A stretch of 64,000 bases of DNA from Hermodice carunculata. Its lineage: Eukaryota; Annelida; Polychaeta; Eunicida; Amphinomidae. The stretch spans positions 30,768,850 to 30,832,849 of the forward strand of contig OZ026624.1 in the NCBI GenBank assembly GCA_964020975.1, in the 5' to 3' direction. The notes below the pieces were generated by a model. The model was not told the DNA's origin and made no database searches. It saw only the letters and a program-made list of their open reading frames with translations. Every line of letters starts with the position of its first letter. Positions within the stretch are counted from its first letter, which is position 1. A program made the translations under genes and the position numbers. Below, in pieces: positions 1 to 18,461 of this stretch.

Positions 1-95
1 AGACCTCTGTGCAACAATAATTTAAACAGTTTAATATATTCGACTAGATCGAAGGCTTTATTTGCATCCAATAATAAAGCATGCACGTTGTCACC
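1..95 (-). mobile_element. LINE reverse transcriptase fragment (motif A)
   Basis: The minus strand reads ALLLDANKAFDLVEYIKLF, a clear match to the LINE reverse transcriptase motif A block (LDASKAFDRV..., carrying the first catalytic Asp). It follows in frame directly after the C-terminal end of the neighbouring LINE (WESLAQRSERHKLTFMYKLYLNG), which should not be followed by motif A. So this is a second LINE fragment abutting or inserted beside the first, and it runs off the left edge of the window. The clade cannot be decided from so short a piece. Confidence 0.6.
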
Positions 96-575
96 ACCGT
101 TTAGATAAAGTTTGTACATAAATGTCAATTTGTGCCTTTCACTTCGTTGTGCTAAGCTCTCCCATTTAGTCTCTTCATAAAAAAGTATAATGAAGCGTGA
201 TGCGCGGCTCCAGTCACTACCCTTGCCAGGTTTTCACGCTTTAACACTAAACTGGTCAGTGGGCCCGTGCCAGAGAAAGTTGGCATATTCCATAACAGGT
301 CGTATATAAGTGGAATAATTTGTCAAGTGCTTCCTGTTTAGGAAATAACTTAGTTGTTCGCAGACAATCTACTCTTTTCATCGATGAAACATAAATCGAA
401 TTTATTAGCTTTTCCCAAGTTTAATTTTCATTAAATTTTCGCTAAAATGCCTGCGATGCTCAAGCTCCCAAATTTTATGACTGTTTAAACGCAAGGGTGA
501 ATAATTTGGTTTGGATTTGTTGATGGTTAGCAATCCAGTTTTACTTTCATTATTTTTTATAAACCACTGATCGGC

Positions 576-785
576 TCACATGGTTACTGCACAGAGGTCA
601 CCATTCAGGGTCATTGTGGCTATATATTCATACGTTTGATCAACAATTAGGATCAATGATGCGTCATCTGCGAACATAAGAATATTAGATTCAACTATAA
701 ATGCCAAATTATGAATGTAAATTAAAAATAAGAAAGGACCAAGTATGGACCCCTGGGGCACGCCTGCACTACTATTTGTCAACAT
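576..785 (-). pseudogene. LINE reverse transcriptase palm (GVPQGS ... FADD)
   Basis: This frame carries GVPQGSILGPFLFLIYIHNL and then MFADDASLIL. These are RT motifs B and C, with the FADD catalytic pair intact at about 663-674. The upstream motif A block (HRAFDRVWHKDL) lies at about 870-930 in a different frame. The piece belongs to the decayed LINE that spans 96-2930. Confidence 0.88.
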
Positions 786-1957
786 GGAAGACTGGCCATT
801 AACAACTACTCTTTGTTTACACTTTGTAATAAATTTCGAACCAAGACAATAATTACCCTCCTATGCCCAATTGTCTGAGGTTCTGAATTAAATCTTTATG
901 CCAAACTCTATCAAAAGCACGATGGAGATAAAAAAAAAAGCCTTTCCCTCATCAATAGCCTCACGTATAAAATCGCATACTTTAAGTAGCTGGCACACAG
1001 AAGGGTCAACCTAGCCAATATGCAGATTGCCAGCGGACAAGTCAGGTATTTGAAACACAATAATTATATGCAAGATTAAAAACATATTTCTAAAGAAACT
1101 TTCCCAACACAAGTTAGGGGCGGAATAGATTTATAATTTTCTTTGTGCTGTTTAGAATTCTTGTCGCACATGGAGGAGATAGTTGCCTCTTTCCATTTGT
1201 AAGGGAAAATGGACGCGTCCAGAGACGTTTAAAAATAATATACGAAACTTTTGCTGTAGGTTTTGCAGTAAATTTAAGTGATTTGGTACTTATCTCATCA
1301 AGGCCATTCGCTTTTCCTACTTCCAAACAAGACGGCATATCCAAAATTTGAGATCTAATAATTGGTATGTCGGAGAGACGAGCTTGTGTTTCAAAGTTAA
1401 ATTCTGGGAAGGCAGAGTTATCATCTTCCACTGACCAAATCCCGCTGAAATATTCGTTAAACAGTTCAGCTTTCTCCGCGCTAGTTGATTCAATATCATT
1501 ACCTTCTACAAGATGTGGATAGCTGGACAATTCGCTGCCCTTGTCACACATGAGTTGCTTTACCAGTTTACACCACAGTGTTGACCATCATTTTCTATTT
1601 TTGTTGCCAAGACTGTCACTGTACTGTTGTTTCGCTTTTCTCAAATCAGTAGTGACCTGGTTCCTGACTTTTTTTTTTTTATAACGTGACCACAGTTCAG
1701 GGGTGTCTCGTAGTTTCGCTTTTCGGAAGATACGATTTTCCATTTACCTTCTCAAATGATCTGATAACCAGCGAGGATCACTCGTTCTGACTGTTATCTC
1801 TTGCGTAGGTTTATACTTTTCCGCCACATTAATTTTCTTTAAAAAAAATCAATCCATTTTTGCACCATTTCATTGTCGTTACTGAATTGTAGGAAAATAA
1901 GGATTCTCTCGACCCCAGCTCTTCATTAAGACCAGTATAATCTCCCTCGTCATAAAT

Positions 1958-2587
1958 CTAAATTTTTCTCTTGAAGACTTCATGAACACTAATTTTAAAA
2001 TTCACCAAGCACAACACACTATTGTGATAACGAAAATCGACAGCTGTTGTACGAGCAGAAGAGATAAAGTCCGGAACTGTGGTGGCAATGATATCGAAAC
2101 AAGTGCGGGAGGTAGCAGTAATACATGTGAGAGCACTGATGCGTTGTGTCAGGTTGTGGGCATCCTGTTTAATCCAATCTGCAGTTTGTTTTTTTAGCTC
2201 AAATTGGTCTTCTATGAAATCACCAGTTATCAAAATATTATCAATATTTGTACCTTTTGTAAGTTCAAGAGAATAGTCCAAATTTTTCCAAAAGAAAGTT
2301 GCTTCCAAAGGTGGTCTGTAAAACGTTGCAATTAAACGCTTTCTGTCAGCACACCATACTTCTGACCAAACACATTCTAAACCGGGAAGTTCTAAATCGT
2401 CTCTCCGTGTTGCACTCAGTGCTTCAGATACATATACGCACACACACCCTCCGCGTCCATTGGGGCGATCACGCCTGAACGGATCTTGGAAACCGTGTAT
2501 GCGCGTATCATCTAATGTAACTTGATCATTGAGGCACGATTCAGTAACAGCTATTATATGATGATGGAGTGCTTCAATGTCTAACAC
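1958..2587 (-). pseudogene. LINE APE-type endonuclease domain
   Basis: A 209-residue frame. Recognisable blocks in order are IIAVTESCLND (the TET/TES-WL block with the catalytic Glu), GRGGCVCVYVS, WSEVWCADRKRLIATFYRPP, ILITGDFIED (normally GDFN) and TCFDIIATT (normally S-x-x-D-x-I-F-T). Where the SDH block should be it reads DFRYHNSVL. The Asn of GDFN and the Asp-His pair of SDH are therefore altered, which fits a dead copy. The fold belongs to the exonuclease-endonuclease-phosphatase family that nicks target DNA for LINE insertion. Confidence 0.85.
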
Positions 2588-2918
2588 ATCGAGTTTGTTT
2601 CGAAAACTGTATGTTTATATGCATCAAAGAAAAAATCTTGTTGGGTTGGTTTGAACTCCAAGTGAGATCCAAAAATTCATTAACACCAATTAAATTGAAA
2701 ACACTTAACAGAGAACGTGTCTCAGAAGAGGGTCCTGGATTTTTTTCCACGTCTCCACAAAGATACAACAGTATTGAATAGCAGTATATGTATATAAACA
2801 GAACCACCTCAATAAAAAGTGGAGAAATCACGATACGTTTGTACTTAAACGACATAATATATAAAGTATTTGTAATACTGGTTGCGACCCTGGGTTTCGA
2901 ATGATGGGTACTAGTCAT
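2574..2918 (-). pseudogene. LINE ORF N-terminus: hydrophobic leader, 2A site, start of endonuclease
   Basis: A 114-residue frame. Residues 29-53 are strongly hydrophobic (IVISPLFIEVVLFIYIYCYS...). They run directly into GDVEKNPGP (residues 55-63), the canonical D-x-E-x-N-P-G-P ribosome-skipping motif. After a short linker comes SLMHINIQFSK, the first block of an APE endonuclease (normally N-x-N-I-x-S), and then the frame is lost. The continuation, LDIEALHHHIIAVTESCLND, is in another frame (1958-2587), so there is a frameshift near 2590. It is known that 2A sequences occur at the N-terminus of some non-LTR retrotransposon ORFs in marine invertebrates, and that some of these leaders act as signal sequences. 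That this copy once did so is inference. Confidence 0.85.
2730..2777 (-). other. 2A ribosome-skipping peptide sequence
   Basis: Minus-strand codons give SILLYLCGDVEKNPGP. The last eight residues fit the 2A consensus D-V/I-E-x-N-P-G-P exactly. The preceding leucine-rich stretch and the Gly before Asp also match the 2A context seen in picornaviruses and 2A-bearing LINEs. Skipping would occur between the final Gly and Pro and would release an N-terminal leader of about 62 residues from the endonuclease-RT polyprotein. Confidence 0.85.
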
Positions 2919-2930
2919 AGTAAAAAAGAC

Positions 2931-3225
2931 AACTACTCAGGAAATACCCACAAGGATGTCGTGAGGGCGGATCAGAGGAGTAAAGTTGACCCGCTCGATT
3001 CCTTCACAGGAAACAAATTTTGTAAACTGAGTTAATATGTGTAATACCTCGTGGGTCCACGACCTGCAGTAGAGAAGTAATGTTATATGACATTCAAGCT
3101 TTGTAATTTTACACATATTTTTCGTTGGTAATAAGCATGGATGAATCACAAAGAACATGAGAACCACAACCTTCCGATGGAGAACAACAGTGAATATAGC
3201 AGCAAACCAAGCCTTGAAGGCAAAA
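2931..3225. other. Unassigned stretch between two LINEs
   Basis: It lies between the 5' end of the minus-strand LINE and the first recognisable RT block of the plus-strand LINE. Part of it may be degraded 5' sequence of either element. No convincing protein or RNA signal was seen. Confidence 0.4.
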
Positions 3226-4955
3226 GTACAAATAAAATACATGTGAAAGTTATTGTAACAGTAAAAAAAGCTGTGAAGGCGAAAATAAATAGAAAATACA
3301 TCAGAGATATGTATCAAAATTCAGTTACTCAAATACGGTTTAGTAGAGGAAATTCCGACGAAATACCTGCACAAAGAGGGGTAAAGCAAGGATGCGTGTT
3401 AAGCTCTACATTATTTAAATTATACGTCAAAGATATCCCCAAATTATGTGACCAAATTTGCGATCCAGTAACATTAAGAAATAAACAAATCAGCTGTTTG
3501 TTATATGCAGACGATCTAATTTTGCTTTCTGAAACAGAAAAAGGACTTCAAACTGGTCTGAATAAACTTTATAATTACTGTCTCGACTGGAAACTAAACA
3601 TTAATGTTAAGAAATAAAAAATAATGATATTTGACAAATCTGGTATAAAGATTAAAAAGAGTTTCTTTATTGGCAATAAACTGTTAGAAAATGTTAGTAG
3701 CTTTACTTATCTTGGTATTGAAATTTCATTAAATGGGTCTTTTGAGAATGCTATTAAACGATTATATGAAAAAGCAAACAAAGCCCTTGGAAGATTAAAA
3801 CGTATCCTTCCAATCCATAAAACAAGCATTAAACAAAGTCTAAATTTGTTTGACAAACTTATATCTCCAATATTACTTTATGCATGTGAAACATGGGGTC
3901 ACCTGAAAAAACATTCCTAAACAACAACTAATCTGGGTATTACAAACTAAGCTACGAAAGGTTATATATGAGTTATTTAAAATACTGTCTAGGTGTTCAT
4001 CGCAAAGCTTCAAACATTGCTGTTTTAAGTGAACTTGGCAAAACACCCCTTTCTTAAAAATTATCAACCTAGTGTGTAAAAACTTCTTCCCAATAACAAA
4101 TATGTCACCCGACAGCTTATTGTACGACTGTTATTTGTGTAATCTAGACTTCCCTACTAATCTATCTTCTCAATGGGTGAGTACTACCAAAAATACATTT
4201 CTATGTTTAAATCTTGAAGAAATTTGGCATAATCAAGGAAACAGTTCAGGCATATACCCTTCAAAACTATTCAAATCAGCAATCAAAAGTAAATTCTGTA
4301 CTCAATGGGGGCTAGATCTAAATTCTCAAGGTGATCAAGATAAAAAATTGCGAACGTATACTCTTTTTAAAACGGATTTCAATTTAGAATTATACCTTCA
4401 CTGGATAAAATATTTCGATATACGCAAATATATTACCCGCCTTCGCATAAGTGCACATAATTTAAGTATTGAAACTGGACGCCACAAAAGACCAAACAAA
4501 ATTCCTGTTAATATCAGAGGTTGTGATATTTGCAAAGAAATCGAAAATGAAAAACACTATGTCTTAAAATGTTCTAAATTTACAACTCCCAGAAACAAAT
4601 TTTTGAGCGAAATAAAACAGATTTTTAACTTAGATAGCTTTGGCTCTGAACACTTATTTATATTCATAATGAGTTTAAACGATACAGAATTGATTTCAAA
4701 ACTTGCTTTTTACCTAAAAGAATGTACAGACATCAACGGACCTCTATGACATTAAATTACCTGTATCTATTTTTTTCCTACTCACTTACTTGCTTCTTTA
4801 TATATAATTGTGTGTTACATTTGTGTATGTGTAATGTGTATCCCTTTGTATTTCTTGTTCAATGTTGTTATTGTTCTTGTTGTTGTTTGTATGTATGTAT
4901 GTAAGTGACAGATTACCATAGTAAATATTGGTGTAGTGAATAAAGTCCAAAGTTC
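3226..4955 (+). mobile_element. 5'-truncated LINE, RT and C-terminal domain
   Basis: A plus-strand LINE of a different type from its left neighbour. The RT begins around KINRKYIRDMYQNSVTQIR and continues with GVKQGCVLSSTLFKLYVKDI (motif B) and LLYADDLILLSETE (motif C, YADD intact at 3503-3514). After a stop at 3615-3617 come the thumb blocks, including FTYLGIEISLNGSFENAIKR (3624-3920). A shifted stretch then contains LGVHRKASNIAVLSELGKTPLS (about 3990-4055). The C-terminal domain follows at 4072-4749. There is no endonuclease, so the copy is 5'-truncated. The 3' UTR is AT-rich with GTT and GTAT runs and ends near an AATAAAG at about 4939. The clade is not certain. Confidence 0.85.
4072..4749 (+). 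pseudogene. LINE C-terminal domain with Cys-His finger-like block
   Basis: A 225-residue frame. It includes LRTYTLFKTDFNLELYLHWI, then ITRLRISAHNLSIETGRHKR, then a CDIC...EKHYVLKC block. The C-x2-C...H-x4-C spacing resembles the small zinc finger at the C-terminus of several LINE polymerases. It is the longest intact piece of this LINE copy. It has no start codon of its own that matters, since it is the continuation of the RT frame. Confidence 0.75.
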
Positions 4956-5407
4956 ATCAGGGAACTTTGTCGTTGGTGGAAAAACATGGAAGGCTGTAAG
5001 CTCAAACGTGAGCTAGTATTGCTGGTGAAATTAAACACGTGGTATTGTGATATATCGCCGCCAAATACAGTACCCGTACAACAAAAATGTTGTTGAAGGT
5101 AGAGATGTGCTGTAATCGTACTGTGGCTGGTGTGGTCACCTCACAGAGGAAATTCCAAGCATGGAACTGAATGAACAAACTGCAGTACCTAGATGTCATC
5201 GATGACAGAGTTGTGAATTTTAGATGAAAGTGCAAAATGTTTACTATAAAAACGATCGTTATTATGTCTATAATATAGCACTTCGTTCAGTGCAAATTAT
5301 GTATACTTTAAGAGTCAAGTCATATCTACATCATACATTGGGTATTTGGCAACAAAGATCAGATCTATTTTCAGGGGCAACTTCCTAAACAAAAAAATAA
5401 GAAAAAT
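4956..5407. other. No recognisable feature
   Basis: AT-rich sequence between a LINE 3' end and a (TA)n array. No coding, RNA or repeat signal was seen beyond a small palindrome, AGCTCAAACGTGAGCT, near 5000. Confidence 0.5.
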
Positions 5408-7657
<2,250 letters not shown>

Positions 7658-7696
7658 CTAATAGAGACAATTAGGGAAGGAAATGATACTGTCTTG

Positions 7697-7762
<66 letters not shown>

Positions 7763-7853
7763 ACACACACACACACACAGACACACAGACACAGACACAC
7801 ACACAAATATATATATATACATATTTATATATAAATATATATATATGTATATA

Positions 7854-7937
<84 letters not shown>

Positions 7938-7985
7938 ACCAGAGAGTCAGACAGTATCACACCCTTCCCTTGTTGTCTCTATTAG
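7658..7985. mobile_element. Inverted-repeat element with microsatellite core
   Basis: The left arm at 7658-7700 (CTAATAGAGACAA...GATACTGTCT...GTTAC) is matched by the reverse complement of 7935-7985, with one gap of about 8 bases. The roughly 43-base arms agree at nearly all other positions and abut a (CA)n-(TA)n core exactly on both sides. The shape is that of a MITE or foldback whose interior is now simple repeat. No target duplication was seen next to the arms, so the true termini are uncertain. Confidence 0.6.
7701..7934. repeat. Compound (CA)n-(TA)n microsatellite
   Basis: About 100 bp of CA with minor interruptions, followed by about 130 bp of TA with early interruptions. It is enclosed by the inverted arms at 7658-7700 and 7935-7985. 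Confidence 0.97.
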
Positions 7986-9539
7986 TTGCGTGTGTGTGCG
8001 AAAAACACCCTTCGATCAGGTGTAGGTTTTTAAGAAGAAGCAAGTGTGTAATTACCGGAGGTAGAGGACGAGATAGGAAGTTGAGTGGATTGAACTACAT
8101 GCCAAGACCAAGCACATATCAGTAGGCATTATGAATAACAAACTCCCTTTGGCATTTCATTATTCAACCTTTGGTATTTTGGGCGTCCAACTAACCCTAA
8201 TTAAACTTTTATGTTATACTAATGGAGAGCAGAAACTAAAAATGGGATCAGGTATGCTTGCAAGTTTAATTCAGACTGCAGTTATTTGAAGCTCACGGGC
8301 AGTTTTAATTTTTATCTTGCCCATTGATTGAGATAGATCAGTGTTTCAGGATGTTTTCACATTATTTACAAAGCATGTATTAAACCCATTACAGATGGAC
8401 AGACACAGAACCAATCGGTTATTGCCGTGGTACCGGTGATCAAGAAGAAAAATGAGATTAAAAACGTGTCTGCATTTTACGTTATCTACGTAACATACTG
8501 TCATGTTGTTACAAGGCAGCATATTCTTCTTGTTGTACTATATCGCTGGCGGCAAATTTTAAAGTAATTCAGCACAAACCTAGAATTTATGTGAGAGATA
8601 ATTCATATTCCTAGGATTATCTACGATAGTCGCAAAACAAGTAACGTGTGTGTTCAGTTGCCTATAGAGAGAGGCTAATTGGATAATCAAAAGTCACAAA
8701 AGCAGAATACACTGGGGTTAATATATTATGTTCGTAAGATCTATACGGAGTTTACCGCTGTCTTACCAGGAGAGGGATTAGGCCATCCACGAAATTTAGC
8801 TGCGACTGAGCTAAAATGCAACTTTGGGTCTTGAAATTAGATATTCTAGCGGGGAATTAAAAAGATATGGCCGGGTTGTTAGGGACGTCCAGCCAGCCAA
8901 GACTACTTATCCGAACGCGACGGACCGAGTAAAAAAGACTAATTGCAGACAATGTGACATTGTCGCAGCCTCTTCAAGAAGGGGGCTCTGAGAGTCCTTA
9001 CTCCCACGCTCCCTCAAATTCAAAACATCAGCCCCTGCTGCCCAGCTCCCCTAATATTTTTTCGGGTGTTTTGGTGCTCCCTGCTCCCAAATATGTGTCC
9101 ATCTACCTTGCTCCCTCATATTTTCAAGTCATTCTTCCAGTTCCTTTGCACCTTGATGTTCTTCGATTCCCTGCTCCCCAGAACCCCTGAGGGACTTCGA
9201 GCTCAAGACGAACTTCCGGTGGACAATCTAATTCAACAAACAGAAACGCGATTAATCACACGGTACCTCTTCTCGATATGAAAAACTAACAAGTCGAGAA
9301 AAGACCTAGTTAAGGGTGTGATATATTTATCTTACGAACTGCAGATAGAAAACTGGGCATCATCTTGAATCTCTGTGAATGTTTCATCACTGTTGTGGCG
9401 CATAAGTGTGTCATGAGCAATAATGGGTGGGCCATGGGATCTGAGCCCAAATAGAATAAGTTTTCCTGCAGTTTTTTCTCTGAAAAGAAACACTATGAAT
9501 ATATTCATATTACTATACACAAATGTCCACTTGTATATA
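7986..9539. other. No recognisable gene; CT-rich patch
   Basis: Unassigned sequence. The part at 8990-9190 is pyrimidine-rich with repeated CTCCCT-type words and gives a low-complexity open frame. No domain is recognised. Confidence 0.5.
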
Positions 9540-9962
9540 TGTTAGGGGAACAAAACAGTTTTTGGTCTGAATAGCGTAATTAACTTAATATCAAATTGAC
9601 TGGTAATGATAGCAACGTATGTGTCTCTACCAGAGCACTGACGGAGATATGGATGGAAGAAAATCTGATGATACTAAATGGTCGACTGCTTGGGGGCCTA
9701 TCCGATAGCGTAATATGCCAAGATTGGGAATGGATGTAGTGTTGACGACTACGAAGCGTACACTCAAGAGTGGAATGTATGTAGTGATGATGACTACGAG
9801 GTATACATAGAGATATGTGTATATATAAGCGTGTTGAGTATTTTAATGATCACAAATTTGATGGACGTTTGTTAAAACGTTGTGAAATAGTGATACTTGT
9901 CAAAGTATAATTTATTGATGCCATATATCCAATAAACATAAGCTTCTTCTCTATTGGATACA
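9540..9962 (+). mobile_element. Possible LTR (LTR retrotransposon fossil)
   Basis: About 423 bp starting TGTTAGGGGA and ending GGATACA, so it has TG...CA ends. It contains a TATATATAAG box near 9823, an AATAAA near 9931, and a TGGAACGAAG stretch two bases past the end that could be a primer-binding site. No second LTR and no gag or pol sequence was seen nearby. If real it is a lone LTR, gypsy-like at best. This is inference from layout only. Confidence 0.3.
9728..9817. repeat. 45-bp tandem duplication, two copies
   Basis: GAATGGATGTAGTG at 9728 recurs as GAATGTATGTAGTG at 9773, 45 bp later. Both are followed by GACTACGA and GTA(C/T)ACA. It lies inside the possible LTR. Confidence 0.75.
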
Positions 9963-14857
<4,895 letters not shown>

Positions 14858-15000
14858 GCTCGAGAGCGTCCAGTTTTTGTGTACAACTTCAGGTTTTATG
14901 TGCTCTAGAGCCGTCCAGTTTTCGTGTAATACTTCAAGTTTTATGTGCTCGAGACCTGTCCAGTTTTTATGTAATAAATCAGGTTTTATGTGCGTGTACT
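14858..15000. repeat. 45-bp minisatellite, three copies
   Basis: CGTCCAGTTTT recurs at 14867, 14912 and (as TGTCCAG) 14957, a period of exactly 45. Each copy continues into a CTTCA(A/G)GTTTTATGTGCTC-type block. Because 45 is a multiple of three, the minus strand stays open and reads a 15-residue repeat (LEHIKPEVVHKNWT-like). That looks protein-like but is explained by the tandem repeat. Confidence 0.85.
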
Positions 15001-18000
15001 CCGTTATGTGCAACATTTATGTATTTGTGATGACTAACCCCCCCCCCACATTTCTAGCTTTATGCATGTCTCTCCCGTCAAAAGCACAGAAGGGATCTGT
15101 CATCATTTTGGATGTCGAGGAGAGAAAATATAACACCAAAGATTCGGTTGATCTTTTTGGTCTCTGATAAATTTTAGTGCTATTTAATTTTTAACGAAAG
15201 AGCAGATATCGTTAGAGTGACCACCAGTGCCCTGGCTAGTCATTGGGTGTTCTTTTATAAGGCTTTTTGGCGATGCCTGCATACATCATTGCATGCGGTT
15301 GCTGGGCATTGCTGTCCAATTTATATACACTGTATTCATTACTGTGAACCCAATATATTTTGTGTAGGAGCTCATTGGAACTTGCACAAGGTAAATTTGT
15401 TTTAATTACATATTCTCATCTCGTAATTGCGTCTGTTTATGTCGTAGGTACGAGATGAAAAACGAGCCATAGGGTGGCACCTATGTGCCAGTATAAAACT
15501 GACATAACTGATTTGCTGCGTATGGGAATAGGGCAATGCACTACATCAATCTCCTAGCAAAAGTAGAAAGGGTAGTTGTAGAGAACTGTAAAATTTTATC
15601 GAGTGATCCAGGATAGATGTTAATATATTACTGTTCTTAAAGTATATCAAATCGCCAAGTGTGATTGATTTCATTCAATGTTGAACAGGTAAGTATACAC
15701 ATTGGTCATACACATCTGTCGCTCCTTTCTCAATTTTACACAATTTGCTATTTTGGCAAGTCTATCTTGTGACGGAACGAGTTAAAAGCATAATCATGAC
15801 CCCGGTCAAAGCGTACAATGAATGTTGACATTCGCCTTAAACTAAGGTGGGAAAAGGCAGGGCCATTCTGACCGAAATGTTTGCCAATTGTGGATGGCAC
15901 CTACAGAGATAATTATGTACATATTAGTTCATAGCGTGGATCTTTGATATTTTGAAGAGGGTAGTTACCATATGAATCAGCTTGAGTGAGTGATATTGTT
16001 GTTGTATCATGGTAAATAGCCATTATGTGGACATACTTATGAATGTGTCTCGAAATGAACATTCTGCATCTCCCTACTAAAAAAACTTTGATTTACAGGA
16101 GAGAGGACAATATCATTACATGTAAGGCGAATTTCTTGGCAAATCAATAGTTGTACCCTGTAGAGTGCTTGGTTTTACCGACATGTCAGACAGGAAATTT
16201 GCTGTTAAAGTGGGCTTAAAGTAAATCCCCAGCCAACCATAGAAGCACAATAGAGCGGGCAGTGTGTAAACCTGCATAGTCGTTGTCCATCAGACCAATG
16301 AGCCGACGTAAAGAGGAAAGAGAGCTGTGCCTGGTAATAGTACAATGTATAGAGCTATATTCACTTCCTTTCTGTTAATCTTTCCAATTGAAAGTGTACA
16401 CTATCTTGTTGCCAGGAAATTAGCCTGTTTTTTTGCAGTGCTCCGGAGTGTCAAGAGTGTCTCCATGGCTAACACACTAGATGGAATCAGCCTTTTTCCT
16501 ACACAACGAATATTAGGGACCAAATAATTGCTTTTCTTTTAGTAAAGAATAATTGCTTAAATATCATGTCGTACTGCGAAATCCAATGAGTTAAAAACAG
16601 GCCGATGAGTAAAAAAAGTGCACAGTATAATTTCTTTCAGGTTCTGAACGTGGAAGAGCAACATTTCTCCAAGTTTTTTTTTGTTTTGTTCCTGTATTTT
16701 TGTTTTTTGTTTTAACACAAATTCGTACATTTTCAGTGTTGAAATCCATTACTCTCATAGGGTTAGACTACACAAGAGATCCAATCAACAATGAAATAAA
16801 GATACGCACCCTGAGTAACTCAACACTGTGGTTGCATCAAACAGTGCAACGTATCTGTTGCGTAAACGCTTAGCTCAAAATACCCCTAGTTGCGAAGAGA
16901 TTACCACAGTTGATAGGACCTGTCACAAATCGCAGGCTCTTTCTTCATGGTCTTGTTGATTGTGGACGACAAAAATATTCAAATTTTGGGTGCAAGGTAT
17001 GTATAAAAAATTAATGCAACTTCCATTCACTGGCCGGTACGTCTAAGGAATAGGACTGTGATACCTGTTCAAAATGCAAAGAATATGTACGTGCTGCCAC
17101 CAAAAGTGAGTAATTTATCTTCTAACCTTTTTAAGATAGAGTGAGTGTGCCCTGAAATTTGGCCTGTTTTAAAAACTTAAGTTTCGCTCACCGAAAGGTA
17201 GTGGGAAAGCAAGAAATTATGTCGAACGCGATTAAAAAATACGGTAAGTAATAGTATGCAGAATCTACGAAGTTTATTGCATAAAGAATCAGTTATAGTC
17301 GATGAGCTACACAGAGAAAAGTGGCTCATTAGCACCATTAGAGATGACCAAGCTTATGATACATTTCGCGAAAGCTGAAAATCTCAACTTTACAGCAATG
17401 TATGACAGACATCACAAAGAAGAGGTGTTAGTGTAGATATTAGTTACCATAGAAACCAGGTTATACCTAAATATACATTTATAATATACACGAAGTTTTA
17501 TTATACCAAAATCATTTTACTTTAGGGCATCGGTTAAGTAGATTATATGTAGGTTCTAAGCCAGTTGCTTTCTATTTATCATAGGATCTTGACCATCAGG
17601 TGTCAAGATCACTGTATGAAAGGCAATTTACCGGTAAAGTTGTGTTACCATGGCCACCAAGTTTTGCACCAAAAATGTATGAACAAGTTGGGTAAAAGTA
17701 TTTTTATGGCCCTCCAGCATATGGATGTAATTTCAGTTTGTTCAAATATGAGCACAACTGACTTTTTTGTTGTTGATTTCATAATTTGAGCTGTGTGGCG
17801 GCAAAGGTCATAGGTTCAAGTAATGCTAGAAAGCAGAAATTATGTTGCCAGCGTAACAAAGATTTGCATCACAGCTATATGTAGTATATGATACTGCTAA
17901 GTCGGTTGTAGGTAATTCAGTAACTATTTAACGGGATGAACATGAGTTTATTTAGTGTATAAGACTGTATAACCTTGACCATCAAGTGTCAAAGTCATAG

Positions 18001-18321
18001 GCCAAAGTGAAGAATGCATTTGATACCTGTTTATTATTATTTTTAAAAATTTCCCTGTACATGGTGTGTGGAGAAACTATCATCAGACAGGAAATGCTGC
18101 GGAAGATTTTTATGCTGACTTTTTAACTGAATTATCGTTGGATACTGGCATCAGAGCAAAAAGTAGTTGTGCTGTACTGAATGAAATGATAAATATTAGT
18201 GAGTCTCGATATCATGCATGTCTGTAGATGTCATTTATGCTGACAACCCGTCTTCCGTTTTAGATGTCATAGTCACAACATCTGTTTAAAGGACAGAGCA
18301 AGAATTACGTAACCACTCCCA
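15001..18321. other. No recognisable gene
   Basis: About 3.3 kb of unassigned sequence. Related phrases occur at about 17585 and 17966 (CTTGACCATCA-GGTGTCAA-type), perhaps a weak diverged repeat. No domain or RNA was recognised. Confidence 0.5.

Positions 18322-18461
<140 letters not shown>

Larger units (their letters stand above)
96..2930 (-). mobile_element. Decayed LINE with 2A peptide, APE endonuclease and RT
   Basis: A nearly full-length minus-strand non-LTR retrotransposon of the CR1/L2/Jockey-like group. Reading 5' to 3' on the minus strand: an N-terminal hydrophobic leader with a 2A motif (from 2918), an APE-type endonuclease (2587-1958), the linker and RT start (1551-1114; LFNEYFSGIW, KANGLDEISTKSLKF), motif A as HRAFDRVWHKDLIQNL (about 930-870), GVPQGSILGP and FADD (785-576), then YIRPVMEYA-type and WESLAQRSERHKL-type C-terminal blocks (about 330-100). 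The frame is broken at several points: near 2590, between 1958 and 1551, between 1114 and 785, and below 576. It cannot encode a working protein. The 5' end is taken just past the first Met at 2918, and no target-site duplication was identified. Confidence 0.88.
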
